A DNA stretch of 9,767 bases. Source: RGIG6904 sp024680835. GTDB taxonomy: Bacteria > Bacillota > Clostridia > Lachnospirales > Lachnospiraceae. Shown piece by piece: positions 1-6,143 of the stretch; the stretch's first letter is position 1; each line of letters opens with the position of its first letter. The DNA is taken from assembly GCA_024680835.1 (NCBI GenBank), contig JAILBP010000198.1:1-9767 (forward strand). The letters are read 5' to 3'. The notes beneath the pieces were generated by a model. That model was not told the origin of the DNA, ran no database searches, and saw only the letters and a program-made list of their open reading frames with translations. A program made the position numbers and the translations under genes.

Positions 1-748
1 CTTTGATCAATTCCTTGTAAAGATTATCGAATTTCAGGACATTACCGAACTTTTCATTTCTTCCGTCATTATACATTGCAAGATCCATTATAAACCGAAG
101 CTTTTCCTCCAATGTAGAAAGTTCATTATATGTTTTTCTGAATTCTTCATCCTGACGGTATCGATCTTCCGAGTACACTTTCTTTCCCTTCAGATTTCTT
201 TCGGAAAAGATACCTGCCAACTCTTTCAGCCCATCAAGATTATCCTCTATTGCAAGCTTCTTACCACGGTCATCGATCCAGTCCTTTATCTCCTCAAATG
301 AAGGTGACAGATTGTTATTGACAGAAACATGGTCGAACACTCTCATCCGGTCCGAAGAAAGATTCTTTGAAGCTATATAATCCTTCGTCACATTTGAGAT
401 CCAGTTTCTATTAAGGGTTTCCAAAACATCATTACCGATCACATTTCCCAGAGACTCTTTTCTGGCGTTTGGATATTTTCCACTGTAGTACATGACAATG
501 TTTGTATCAGCACTTGTATTTCTGTTTCGCAAAAAAGCCGGTATGTCTTTCTTCCTTACACCGCATTTCAATGCGAACTCCTCCATAGTGAGACTTCCGT
601 TAATCCCCATGTCATGGTAAGTATCATAACGGATCTGATCATCGCCTTCTGATATCGATTTGATATTCGTGGTCATTTGATTTATTATTTGATTTTCTAT
701 ACCGACGGAAGTCTGCCTCATAAGCCACTCCGCTTTTTTGGAGCGCAT
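1..748 (-). CDS. Partial modular protein of unknown function, runs off the left edge
   Basis: My own translation of the minus strand gives an uninterrupted frame from just after a TGA at 812-814 down to base 1, with no stop inside the window; counted from the ATG at 746-748 it is 249 codons. The composition looks like a real soluble protein: charged, helix-prone, balanced codons, no signal peptide or membrane segment. Neither the ATG at 748 nor the one at 721 has a strong ribosome binding site (the latter has GGAG six bases upstream), and in-frame protein-like sequence continues above both, so the true start is probably elsewhere. Residues 202-226 resemble residues 15-39 of the small upstream frame at 892-1083 (shared R-K-x-Y, L, then R-F-x-x-D-L-x-x-Y). 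I do not recognise the family. GC in hand-counted lines is about 32-45 percent, below the operon to the right. It may be the distal part of a broken gene starting at 1083. Confidence 0.6.
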   Translation of the reverse strand, partial: MRSKKAEWLMRQTSVGIENQIINQMTTNIKSISEGDDQIRYDTYHDMGINGSLTMEEFALKCGVRKKDIPAFLRNRNTSADTNIVMYYSGKYPNARKESLGNVIGNDVLETLNRNWISNVTKDYIASKNLSSDRMRVFDHVSVNNNLSPSFEEIKDWIDDRGKKLAIEDNLDGLKELAGIFSERNLKGKKVYSEDRYRQDEEFRKTYNELSTLEEKLRFIMDLAMYNDGRNEKFGNVLKFDNLYKELIK

Positions 749-761
749 AGATTCATTTTTT

Positions 762-780
762 GGCAGTTTATTTAACTGCC
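762..780. repeat. Perfect 7-bp inverted repeat
   Basis: GGCAGTT and AACTGCC flank a five-base spacer. On the minus strand the first arm contains the TAA (772-774) that ends the read-through frame. No T-run follows on either strand, so it is not a standard terminator. It lies inside the open frame 1-811 and may be incidental. Confidence 0.5.
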
Positions 781-891
781 TGTTATACTCACGATAGCAT
801 TTATAGCTGTTTCAGCCTTCAATAAACCTACCGTCTCAAAAACCTTCTTTCTGGTGTCAGTATTTCCCTTGGTTATATATTTGGAGCAGAA
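772..891 (-). pseudogene. Open continuation of the 63-residue frame after its stop codon
   Basis: Reading on past the TAA at 892-894 in the same frame gives 39 sense codons until TAA at 772-774. The product (including K-G-N-T-D-T-R-K-K-V-F-E-T-V-G-L-L-K-A-E-T) looks protein-like rather than random. Around 780-811 the coding quality passes to the frame that continues to base 1, which needs a shift equivalent to the loss of one base. This segment therefore looks like the bridge between an N-terminal fragment and the long distal frame of a single ancestral gene. No initiation signal was seen for it. An alternative is chance openness of a short stretch. Confidence 0.45.
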
Positions 892-1083
892 TTACGCTTC
901 AAGCTCATCTATCATATCAGCCTGCTCTTTGGAAACCGGCTTTTTATTCTCATCACAGGCAGTCTGATATTTTTTGAGGTCGATTAAAAATCTGACACGG
1001 GACGGAATGTCGGTCAGTCTGTCATAAAGCTTTCGGATATTCTTTGGATCTGTAATATCAATATCTGCAACTGTATCGGCCAT
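892..1083 (-). CDS. 63-residue protein, or N-terminal fragment of a broken modular gene
   Basis: ATG at 1081-1083 has a near-ideal AGGAGG (1090-1095) six bases upstream, so translation very likely starts here. The product is acidic at its N-terminus, soluble and helix-prone, with no membrane segment. I do not recognise the family. Residues 15-39 align without gaps to residues 202-226 of the partial frame to the left: nine identities and about seven conservative pairs in 25 positions, including R-F-x-x-D-L-x-x-Y. Because the same module occurs inside a longer protein and the frame stays open for 39 codons past the TAA, this may be the truncated start of a larger protein. A genuine one-module protein is the alternative. 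It is 256 bases from tmcAL and probably has its own transcription start. Confidence 0.65.
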   Translation of the reverse strand: MADTVADIDITDPKNIRKLYDRLTDIPSRVRFLIDLKKYQTACDENKKPVSKEQADMIDELEA

Positions 1084-1089
1084 ATTGCT

Positions 1090-1095
1090 CCTCCT
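1090..1095 (-). promoter_or_regulatory. Ribosome binding site of the 63-residue frame
   Basis: AGGAGG on the minus strand, six bases before ATG 1081-1083. It is the strongest translation signal in the left flank and fixes the 5' end of that locus. Confidence 0.8.
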
Positions 1096-1114
1096 TAATT
1101 TTCATGCACAGGTT

Positions 1115-1126
1115 GTACACGTACAC
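1115..1126. repeat. Tandem hexamer GTACAC x2
   Basis: GTACACGTACAC lies in the leader of the 63-residue frame; a related TGTGCA follows on the minus strand, giving three TGTRC-like units between a weak -10-like TAATAT (1131-1136) and the ribosome binding site. It could be an operator, but the sequence offers no proof. Confidence 0.3.
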
Positions 1127-1231
1127 TTTAATATTATCTTATTAACGATTTTAGTAACTGATCCACCGCAAGCGGTATCCATTATGACGAATCCCCACAA
1201 TCCCACACGATAAGATTTTATATATTACGTC

Positions 1232-1237
1232 ATTATA
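1232..1237 (-). promoter_or_regulatory. Possible -10 element for the left flank
   Basis: Minus-strand TATAAT in the 256-base gap between tmcAL and the 63-residue frame. No convincing TTGACA-like -35 is found 16-18 bases upstream, and a second weak candidate (TAATAT at 1131-1136, TTACTA at 1152-1157, spacer 15) lies closer to the gene. The gap otherwise contains no credible gene and no clear Rho-independent terminator. Confidence 0.25.
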
Positions 1238-1339
1238 TACACCCCGAAAAGACTCTTTGGGTTGCACAGATATGAGCAAAAAGTGAGGGCGTACAGGATT
1301 GTCTGCCTGATAAGCTGTGAGTAATAACACCACTAAAAC

Positions 1340-2596
1340 TCACACGAAAATATAATCTCTGAATCTTCCGGGCAGTCTGTCACAGCCCTTTCGGTATGCA
1401 AGACGCGTGTACAGTTCCTGGGCAAGCCTGTCTGTCTTAAGTGATGCGGCCACATCCACGGATCCTTTTTCCATAAGAGCAGCTTCATCTTTTCCTGTCA
1501 GCAGGATTTTAACCTCCTCATTGTCAGATATATCAGATAGGATATATCTCTTTTCTTTATCACAAGCCAGAGCGTACATATAGGGTAGCTCCGCCGGATT
1601 ATCTCGTATATCCAGTAATATGTTGATAAAACATCTGCTGATCCTGGTATATGTCACATCCTTTGTCTTGACCAGTTCCGCAAACTGTGAAAAATCCTCA
1701 TACTGTGTCCGGAGATTTTTAATGCGGTTTGCTGTCTCTGTGTCACAGTCCCTTATATTGGACAGTTCGCATGGATCCGAAGCCGCGATCCTGTAATACA
1801 GCATATCCGAGAGATCATCCGCAAACACCTGTCTGTGCTTTGTCAGATAATCCGCAAGCTCTGCAGGTACATCCTTTGCTCTGCCATCCTCTTCTCTGTA
1901 TTCTAAAGCTTTTATTCTGTTTCTGATAAACTCGGCAGAAGGGAACTCTGAACCATCACTTTTTCCAACCATAGCATCCGGTGTAAATCTGTCTTCATGA
2001 TAACCCATGCCTTTTCTCTCCACAGGAATGAGTCCGATATTTTTCTCACGATCTTTTTCGCACAGTGCCCTGATATACTCAAATGCCAAAAGATTATTTG
2101 GCTTTTTTATCTTCTCAAGAAAACTGTCCGGCAGGATTCCCGCCTGTTTCAGCGCCTCCTCCCTTGCCGCCGGAAAAGTCTTTCCAAAACTCATACAGGT
2201 CCGGATCCGGTCATTGTATTCCGATGATCTCTCATATTCCGTGATAAGCTTTATCTCCCCCACATGCTCACAGATGTCCGTGTCCTCACATCCAAAGGAA
2301 ACAGCCTCACATCCTGCACCCAGAAGTCCGGTAATGCCATAACGCGCAAACTCTCCTGCAGATGACACAGATGCAAAAACAGGCGGTGACAACACAATGT
2401 CAGCACCGCCCATTATCGCTCTCTTTGCTCTGTAATATTTTGATGCAATCGCAGGCTCCCCCCTCTGCACGAAATCACCGCTCATATATACCACTATATC
2501 CGAATCCGGAAAGCGACGCCTCACCTCTGAGATATGATATGCGTGTCCTTCGTGAAAGGGGTTGTATTCTGCTATTATACCTATTCGTCCCGGCAT
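1340..2596 (-). CDS. tmcAL: tRNA(Met) cytidine acetate ligase TmcAL (YlbM family)
   Basis: TmcAL uses ATP and acetate to make N4-acetylcytidine at wobble position 34 of elongator tRNA-Met in the cytoplasm, giving accurate AUG decoding. The 418-residue length matches the family (about 400-415). The nucleotidyltransferase core starts at once: G-I-I-A-E-Y-N-P-F-H-E-G-H at residues 6-18 carries the HxGH ATP-binding motif, followed by M-S-G-D-F-V-Q-R-G-E-P-A-I (38-50). Further family blocks are K-P-N-N-L-L-A-F-E-Y (165-174), an R-K-G-x-G-Y-H stretch (194-200), S-A-E-F-I-R (220-225) and T-K-D-V-T-Y-T-R (311-318). It starts 19 bases after the lactonase-like gene with GGGGAG eight bases before ATG, and is the last gene of the presumed operon. 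Small departures from consensus (D for N in MSGNF, LSPP where LELP is usual) suggest a divergent orthologue. Confidence 0.9.
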   Translation of the reverse strand: MPGRIGIIAEYNPFHEGHAYHISEVRRRFPDSDIVVYMSGDFVQRGEPAIASKYYRAKRAIMGGADIVLSPPVFASVSSAGEFARYGITGLLGAGCEAVSFGCEDTDICEHVGEIKLITEYERSSEYNDRIRTCMSFGKTFPAAREEALKQAGILPDSFLEKIKKPNNLLAFEYIRALCEKDREKNIGLIPVERKGMGYHEDRFTPDAMVGKSDGSEFPSAEFIRNRIKALEYREEDGRAKDVPAELADYLTKHRQVFADDLSDMLYYRIAASDPCELSNIRDCDTETANRIKNLRTQYEDFSQFAELVKTKDVTYTRISRCFINILLDIRDNPAELPYMYALACDKEKRYILSDISDNEEVKILLTGKDEAALMEKGSVDVAASLKTDRLAQELYTRLAYRKGCDRLPGRFRDYIFV

Positions 2597-2615
2597 CGTG
2601 TCATCTCCCCGTTGA

Positions 2616-3677
2616 TCAGCCCTGTATGGTATGAACCTTCATGCAGTTCGGCTTGTCAACCGGTACCGGCTTGCTCTCCAGCAGGAAATATCCCTTCTCG
2701 TAATTGATCTTAAACATCACGATCTCATTATTCTCGTGATTTAATGTCACGAAATGCTCCTCGTTGGGCATAACTCTGACACCCTTCGGAAACTCGCCCG
2801 AGATACGGGAATTGCACATGAGAGATAAAAGTCCTGTCTCTTTGTCTATGTTATATATTACAGCGGAATTCACTCCGGCGTTTACCACGAAAAGATGTGT
2901 TCCGCTGGGTGCGATATCCATGGCAACCGCTGAGCAGATATCATCATCCTTGGGGTCTGTTGTGGTGATCTCCTGCAAGAATTCAAACTCCGGACCGTCA
3001 TCTGTCATCTCATATCTGTATACATTCACACAGTTCAAAAGCTCGCACAGAACATAGAGAAACTTGCCGTCAGCCGAGAATCTCAAAGACTTCGGTGCCG
3101 AATCTAGCTGTGTTCTCAATATATCATGATTTCTGAGTTTTCCCAGTCTCTTATCGATCTTATAGATCTTGATATGATCAAGACCGCCATCGGCAGCCAT
3201 GAGATAATCTCCCTCCGGTGTGAGACGAACACAGTTTACGTGAGGTCTTGAGCTTCGCTGTGCTATACATCTGCCCATGCCTTTGTGAAATACGCCGTCA
3301 CAGAGCGCCACGATCTCTCCGGTCTCAGGATTCAGCTTCATCATGCTGACCCTGCCGTCGTGATATCCCGCCACATAGAGGTACTCATCGTTTTTGTCGA
3401 TCTCGATATAGCAGCCTCTCATGCCGCCGATCCACATTGAATTGATCTCTTCAAGATCACCATCCGGCAGGATCCTGAATCCCTTTACGCCCTCATCCGC
3501 GATGGAATACAGAAACTTTCTGTTTGTGGAAAATGCAAGATATGAAGGATTATTGATGGGAACAACCTTTCTCTCGTACATCTTTCCGTGATCTATGTCC
3601 ATGTCATAAATATGGATACCGATACTATTCTCATGCGTATAAGTTCCCACATACCCCACAAATTTTGAATCACTCAT
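2616..3677 (-). CDS. Lactonase-family seven-bladed beta-propeller protein (YkgB/Pgl-like)
   Basis: A 353-residue cytoplasmic protein of the lactonase (PF10282) fold, the family of YbhE/YkgB-type 6-phosphogluconolactonases. It opens with V-G-Y-V-G-T-Y-T (7-14) and shows repeated propeller blades: P-S-Y-L-A-F-S (44-50), P-H-V-N-C-V-R-L-T-P-E-G (145-156), P-K-S-L-R-F-S-A-D-G-K-F-L-Y-V-L (195-210), D-I-A-P-S-G-T-H-L-F-V-V-N (254-266) and G-E-F-P-K-G-V (294-300). Length is normal for the family. There is no signal peptide. The start at 3677 is preferred to an upstream ATG at 3722 because AGGAGG lies six bases before it and the longer version would overlap trhP. Several consensus positions differ (VNAG for the usual SNRG; P-K for P-R), so fold assignment is firm but the 6-phosphogluconolactone substrate is not. 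No pentose phosphate gene is nearby. It lies 41 bases after trhP and 19 before tmcAL. Confidence 0.75.
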   Translation of the reverse strand: MSDSKFVGYVGTYTHENSIGIHIYDMDIDHGKMYERKVVPINNPSYLAFSTNRKFLYSIADEGVKGFRILPDGDLEEINSMWIGGMRGCYIEIDKNDEYLYVAGYHDGRVSMMKLNPETGEIVALCDGVFHKGMGRCIAQRSSRPHVNCVRLTPEGDYLMAADGGLDHIKIYKIDKRLGKLRNHDILRTQLDSAPKSLRFSADGKFLYVLCELLNCVNVYRYEMTDDGPEFEFLQEITTTDPKDDDICSAVAMDIAPSGTHLFVVNAGVNSAVIYNIDKETGLLSLMCNSRISGEFPKGVRVMPNEEHFVTLNHENNEIVMFKINYEKGYFLLESKPVPVDKPNCMKVHTIQG

Positions 3678-3683
3678 TTCGCT

Positions 3684-3689
3684 CCTCCT
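3684..3689 (-). promoter_or_regulatory. Ribosome binding site deciding the lactonase-like start
   Basis: AGGAGG six bases before ATG 3675-3677. It argues against the longer reading from 3722, which would overlap the trhP stop and lacks such a site. Confidence 0.8.
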
Positions 3690-3718
3690 TTTATATACAC
3701 AGCCATAATGACCCGTCA

Positions 3719-4993
3719 TCATGACTCATTCTTTTCTCCCCTGATCCTGAGAATATCATACCTTGATATCTTCGCATCAAGCTTCACATTTATCTCCTGT
3801 CCGGCATGGGGACAGCTCTCCACCGGAACACCTTCCGCATCAGTCATGCCCAAAACCTTCGTCTCAACATTGGTGCCGTCGGGTTTCATGATCTCTATCA
3901 CATCGCCGACACAGAACTTGTTGCGCTGATGTATAAAGGCTGTGTGGCCGGTCCCGTCATCCGAGGGATCGAACACTTCCTCAACAACTCCCAGATACAC
4001 GAATCCTATCCGGTATGTGTTATTGTCATATATCTGTGTGCTGCCGTCAGGCTTGCCGTAAAAAAATCCCGTGGTGAACTGCCTGTAGGTGCAGTCTGCT
4101 ATCTGCTCCGTGTACCAGGGCATATTCTCCTCATAGCGCTCTCTTGATACAAAAAGATCGTCTATGGCCTTCCTGTAGGTCCTCGCCACGGTAGCCACAT
4201 AGAGTGCACTCTTCATGCGCCCCTCTATCTTAAAACTGTCAATGCCCGCATCCACAAGATCGGGCACATGCTCTATCATGCAAAGATCCTTGGAGTTGAA
4301 AATATAGGTACCGTCATTTTCATCCTCATACACCTGCATAATCTCGCCGGGTCTTGTGTCCTCCTCGATCTCGGCGTATTTAACCTTGTATTTCCATCTG
4401 CAGGGATGCGTGCAGGCGCCCCGGTTTGCGTCACGCCCGGTGAAAAAGCTTGATAAAAGACATCTTCCCGAATACGAGATACACATTGCGCCGTGGACAA
4501 AGGTCTCTATCTCAAGGTCATCCGGGATATTATCCCTGATCTCCCTGATCTCCTTAAGACTTAACTCCCTTGCGCTCACTACTCTGGATGCTCCCAGGGA
4601 ATGCCAGAAATTATATGTACCGTAATTGGTATTGTTGGCCTGTGTCGAGATATGAATATCTATCTCCGGCACTACCTCTTTCGCTATGGTGAAAACCGCC
4701 GGATCCGAGATTATCAATGCATCCGGCTTTATCTCTTTCAATTCACCGAAGTATTTTCTCACAGCAGCCAGATCGCCGTTATGGGCTATGACATTGGCTG
4801 TGACATAGACCTTAACACCTCTGTCATGGGCAAAACGGATTCCCTCTGCCATGTCCTCAAGGCTGAAATTCCTGGCCTTTGCCCTAAGGGAAAACACTTC
4901 CCCTCCAATATAAACGGCATCTGCGCCGAATATGACCGCCACCTTCAAAACCTCTAAACTCGAGGCAGGTACCAGAAGTTCCGGCTTCTTCAT
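3719..4993 (-). CDS. trhP: tRNA hydroxylation protein TrhP, peptidase U32 family
   Basis: TrhP-type U32 proteins (YrrN/YrrO in Bacillus, YegQ in E. coli) carry an iron-sulfur cluster and are needed for the prephenate-dependent 5-hydroxylation of wobble U34. The 424-residue protein has the full U32 signature E-T-F-V-H-G-A-M-C-I-S-Y-S-G-R-C (163-178) and then G-A-C-T-H-P-C (192-198), giving four candidate cluster ligands C171, C178, C194 and C198. The C-terminal U32 domain is recognisable from about residue 335, including Q-R-N-K-F and V-G-D-V-I-E-I. The start at 4993 is chosen over an in-frame ATG at 5035 because it begins at the conserved K-K-P-E-L-L-V-P-A and has GAGGAG six bases upstream. 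Bacillus has two such genes in tandem; only one is present here. Its neighbour trmR methylates the hydroxyuridine it makes. True protease activity is doubtful in this subfamily. Confidence 0.88.
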   Translation of the reverse strand: MKKPELLVPASSLEVLKVAVIFGADAVYIGGEVFSLRAKARNFSLEDMAEGIRFAHDRGVKVYVTANVIAHNGDLAAVRKYFGELKEIKPDALIISDPAVFTIAKEVVPEIDIHISTQANNTNYGTYNFWHSLGASRVVSARELSLKEIREIRDNIPDDLEIETFVHGAMCISYSGRCLLSSFFTGRDANRGACTHPCRWKYKVKYAEIEEDTRPGEIMQVYEDENDGTYIFNSKDLCMIEHVPDLVDAGIDSFKIEGRMKSALYVATVARTYRKAIDDLFVSRERYEENMPWYTEQIADCTYRQFTTGFFYGKPDGSTQIYDNNTYRIGFVYLGVVEEVFDPSDDGTGHTAFIHQRNKFCVGDVIEIMKPDGTNVETKVLGMTDAEGVPVESCPHAGQEINVKLDAKISRYDILRIRGEKNES

Positions 4994-4999
4994 GAAGCT

Positions 5000-5005
5000 C
5001 TCCTC
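5000..5005 (-). promoter_or_regulatory. Ribosome binding site deciding the trhP start
   Basis: GAGGAG six bases before ATG 4991-4993. The alternative ATG at 5035 falls within the nested palindrome upstream and adds 14 residues that do not look conserved. Confidence 0.75.
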
Positions 5006-5012
5006 TCTGTAT

Positions 5013-5050
5013 GGCAGGATAATTTCCGTGCACATGCATGTGATCCTGCC
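5013..5050 (-). repeat. Nested inverted repeat in the trmR-trhP gap
   Basis: On the minus strand GGCAGGAT (5043-5050) pairs perfectly with ATCCTGCC (5013-5020). Inside lies CACATGCATGTG (5031-5042), a perfect 12-base palindrome, directly next to the first arm. The 22-base interior makes this a small stem with an inner palindrome, ending seven bases before the trhP ribosome binding site. No T-run follows, so it is not a standard terminator. It could be an operator, an RNA processing site or an mRNA structure controlling trhP translation; the sequence alone does not decide. Confidence 0.6.
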
Positions 5051-5082
5051 TCACTCGTCTTATAGCCTAATAATATCATGTA

Positions 5083-5736
5083 TCACCTGCCGTTCTTCAC
5101 TGACAGGGACACCCCGTCGCCCACCGGCAGTACCGTGGTGATAAGGTCATCGGTATGTGTAAGTGTATACAGATACTCCCGCATCCTCGTGTGTATGGTG
5201 CGGTTTCTGCGTTTTATAAGATACTTTGACTCAATGATGTCACCGTCAAAGAGGACGTTGTCCGTCACTAAAACTGCACCATCATCCATTAGGTCTAAAA
5301 CAATGGGTAAAAGTGCGGGATACTGGCCTTTTGCGGCATCCATGAATACAAAGTCAAATGTGGCTCCGGCGTCTGATAATCCCGGCAATACCTCTGCCGC
5401 ATCGCCCTCAAGCAGTGTTATCCTGTCTGCGTGGGGCGATGAAGCTATATTCTCCCCTGCCTTTACGATCCTGGGTTCATAGTTTTCTATGGTGGTGATA
5501 TGCGCGTTCCTATCGAATTCAGCCATGAGAAGTGCCGAAAACCCCACAGCCGCGCCAACCTCCAAAATACGCTCCGGTCTGTAGGATGCCATAAGCCATT
5601 TCATTAGCATCTGCATATCCCTGCGTATTATGGGAACTTCTCCGTCCATCGCCTGCTGCCTTATGGAATCCAGATATTCCGGCAACTCACCGTCCAGGGA
5701 CGAAATATAAGTAAAAAGTCTGTCTTCCACTATCAT
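5083..5736 (-). CDS. trmR: tRNA 5-hydroxyuridine methyltransferase TrmR (YrrM family)
   Basis: TrmR transfers a methyl group from S-adenosylmethionine to 5-hydroxyuridine 34, giving 5-methoxyuridine in tRNAs for family-box codons. The 217-residue protein is a class I methyltransferase of the catechol O-methyltransferase-like type: SAM motif I E-V-G-A-A-V-G-F-S-A (59-68), acidic E84 at the end of strand 2 (T-I-E-N), F-D-F-V-F-M-D-A-A-K (127-136) and V-T-D-N (157-160). D133, D159 and N160 are in the places expected for the metal ligands. Its ATG overlaps the upstream MltG-like gene as ATGA, implying translational coupling. Position just before trhP, as yrrM before yrrN/yrrO in Bacillus, supports TrmR over a generic small-molecule O-methyltransferase. 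The 89 bases to trhP form the largest gap in the operon and hold a nested palindrome. Confidence 0.87.
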   Translation of the reverse strand: MIVEDRLFTYISSLDGELPEYLDSIRQQAMDGEVPIIRRDMQMLMKWLMASYRPERILEVGAAVGFSALLMAEFDRNAHITTIENYEPRIVKAGENIASSPHADRITLLEGDAAEVLPGLSDAGATFDFVFMDAAKGQYPALLPIVLDLMDDGAVLVTDNVLFDGDIIESKYLIKRRNRTIHTRMREYLYTLTHTDDLITTVLPVGDGVSLSVKNGR

Positions 5737-6137
5737 GACTCAGCCTCTGTCTCTTCTGAGCTATAGCACATAGTGGCTATGATCTCCTTGTAGGTCATGG
5801 CGGTATTCATGGTATATACCCCCGCCTTGATCTCACCCTTGGAACCCTCTTTGATACCGGCCTGCGAGATCAGAAGCTGAACATAAAACAGTCGCTCGTC
5901 ATCCACCAGTCCCTTTTCATAGATCACCTCAGCGACTGAGGAAAGATCGGTGTCATTGATGGTGACCAACATATCTCTGCTGTTTTCATGGCTAGCCATG
6001 GCAGGTTCCGTATAAACCCTGTATCCGAAATTGTAGGCGTAGAGTCCCACGCGGTACAACAGCAGTATCGCCAACAGCCACACCATAGCTATGATGCTGA
6101 TATTCAATAGTCTCAGAGCAACCTTTGATAGCTTCAT
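5733..6137 (-). CDS. Short MltG-like membrane protein without the catalytic domain
   Basis: At this position in related operons stands mltG, an endolytic murein transglycosylase of about 350 residues. Here the intact gene encodes only 134 residues. An N-terminal membrane helix spans about residues 10-30 (S-I-I-A-M-V-W-L-L-A-I-L-L-L). The outer part from about residue 56 matches the N-terminal LysM-like part of MltG: a V-T-I-N-D-T-D-L-S-S-V-A-E-V-I-Y-E-K-G-L-V segment and I-K-A-G-V-Y-T-M with a following Y-K-E-I-I. The protein then ends in an acidic tail (S-S-E-E-T-E-A-E-S) where the catalytic domain with its essential glutamate would begin. There is no broken remainder: the stop overlaps the trmR start. 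GGAGG sits 10 bases before the ATG, inside the last codons of rnj. It probably acts as a membrane-anchored accessory or regulator of wall synthesis (inference), not as an enzyme. Confidence 0.7.
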   Translation of the reverse strand: MKLSKVALRLLNISIIAMVWLLAILLLYRVGLYAYNFGYRVYTEPAMASHENSRDMLVTINDTDLSSVAEVIYEKGLVDDERLFYVQLLISQAGIKEGSKGEIKAGVYTMNTAMTYKEIIATMCYSSEETEAES

Positions 6138-6143
6138 GAGATA

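Noticed and set aside
772..814. Programmed frameshifting between the 63-residue frame and the long left frame, using the stem at 762-780
   Set aside because: No X-XXY-YYZ slippery heptamer lies in the overlap, and the upstream in-frame TAA at 892-894 would end translation first.
1240..1262. Stem on the minus strand (ACCCAAAG with CTTT and GGGT) as a terminator for tmcAL
   Set aside because: The stem has a bulge and a three-base loop and no T-run follows; I see no convincing terminator after tmcAL.
1151..1333. 60-codon minus-strand frame in the gap after tmcAL
   Set aside because: It begins with GTG, has no ribosome binding site, its product resembles no protein, and it overlaps candidate promoter elements.
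3678..3722. Earlier start for the lactonase-like protein
   Set aside because: It would overlap the trhP stop and lacks a ribosome binding site, while AGGAGG stands before the ATG at 3677.
4536..4560. Short direct repeat of a CTGATCTCC unit
   Set aside because: It encodes the repeated I-R-E-I-R-D residues within trhP and is explained by coding.
1997..4957. Several plus-strand frames of 60-118 codons opposite tmcAL, the lactonase-like gene and trhP
   Set aside because: Each lies opposite a gene with clear family motifs, and their products have no recognisable features.
4994..5035. Earlier trhP start adding 14 residues
   Set aside because: The internal ATG at 4993 has GAGGAG at ideal spacing and begins at the conserved U32 N-terminus.
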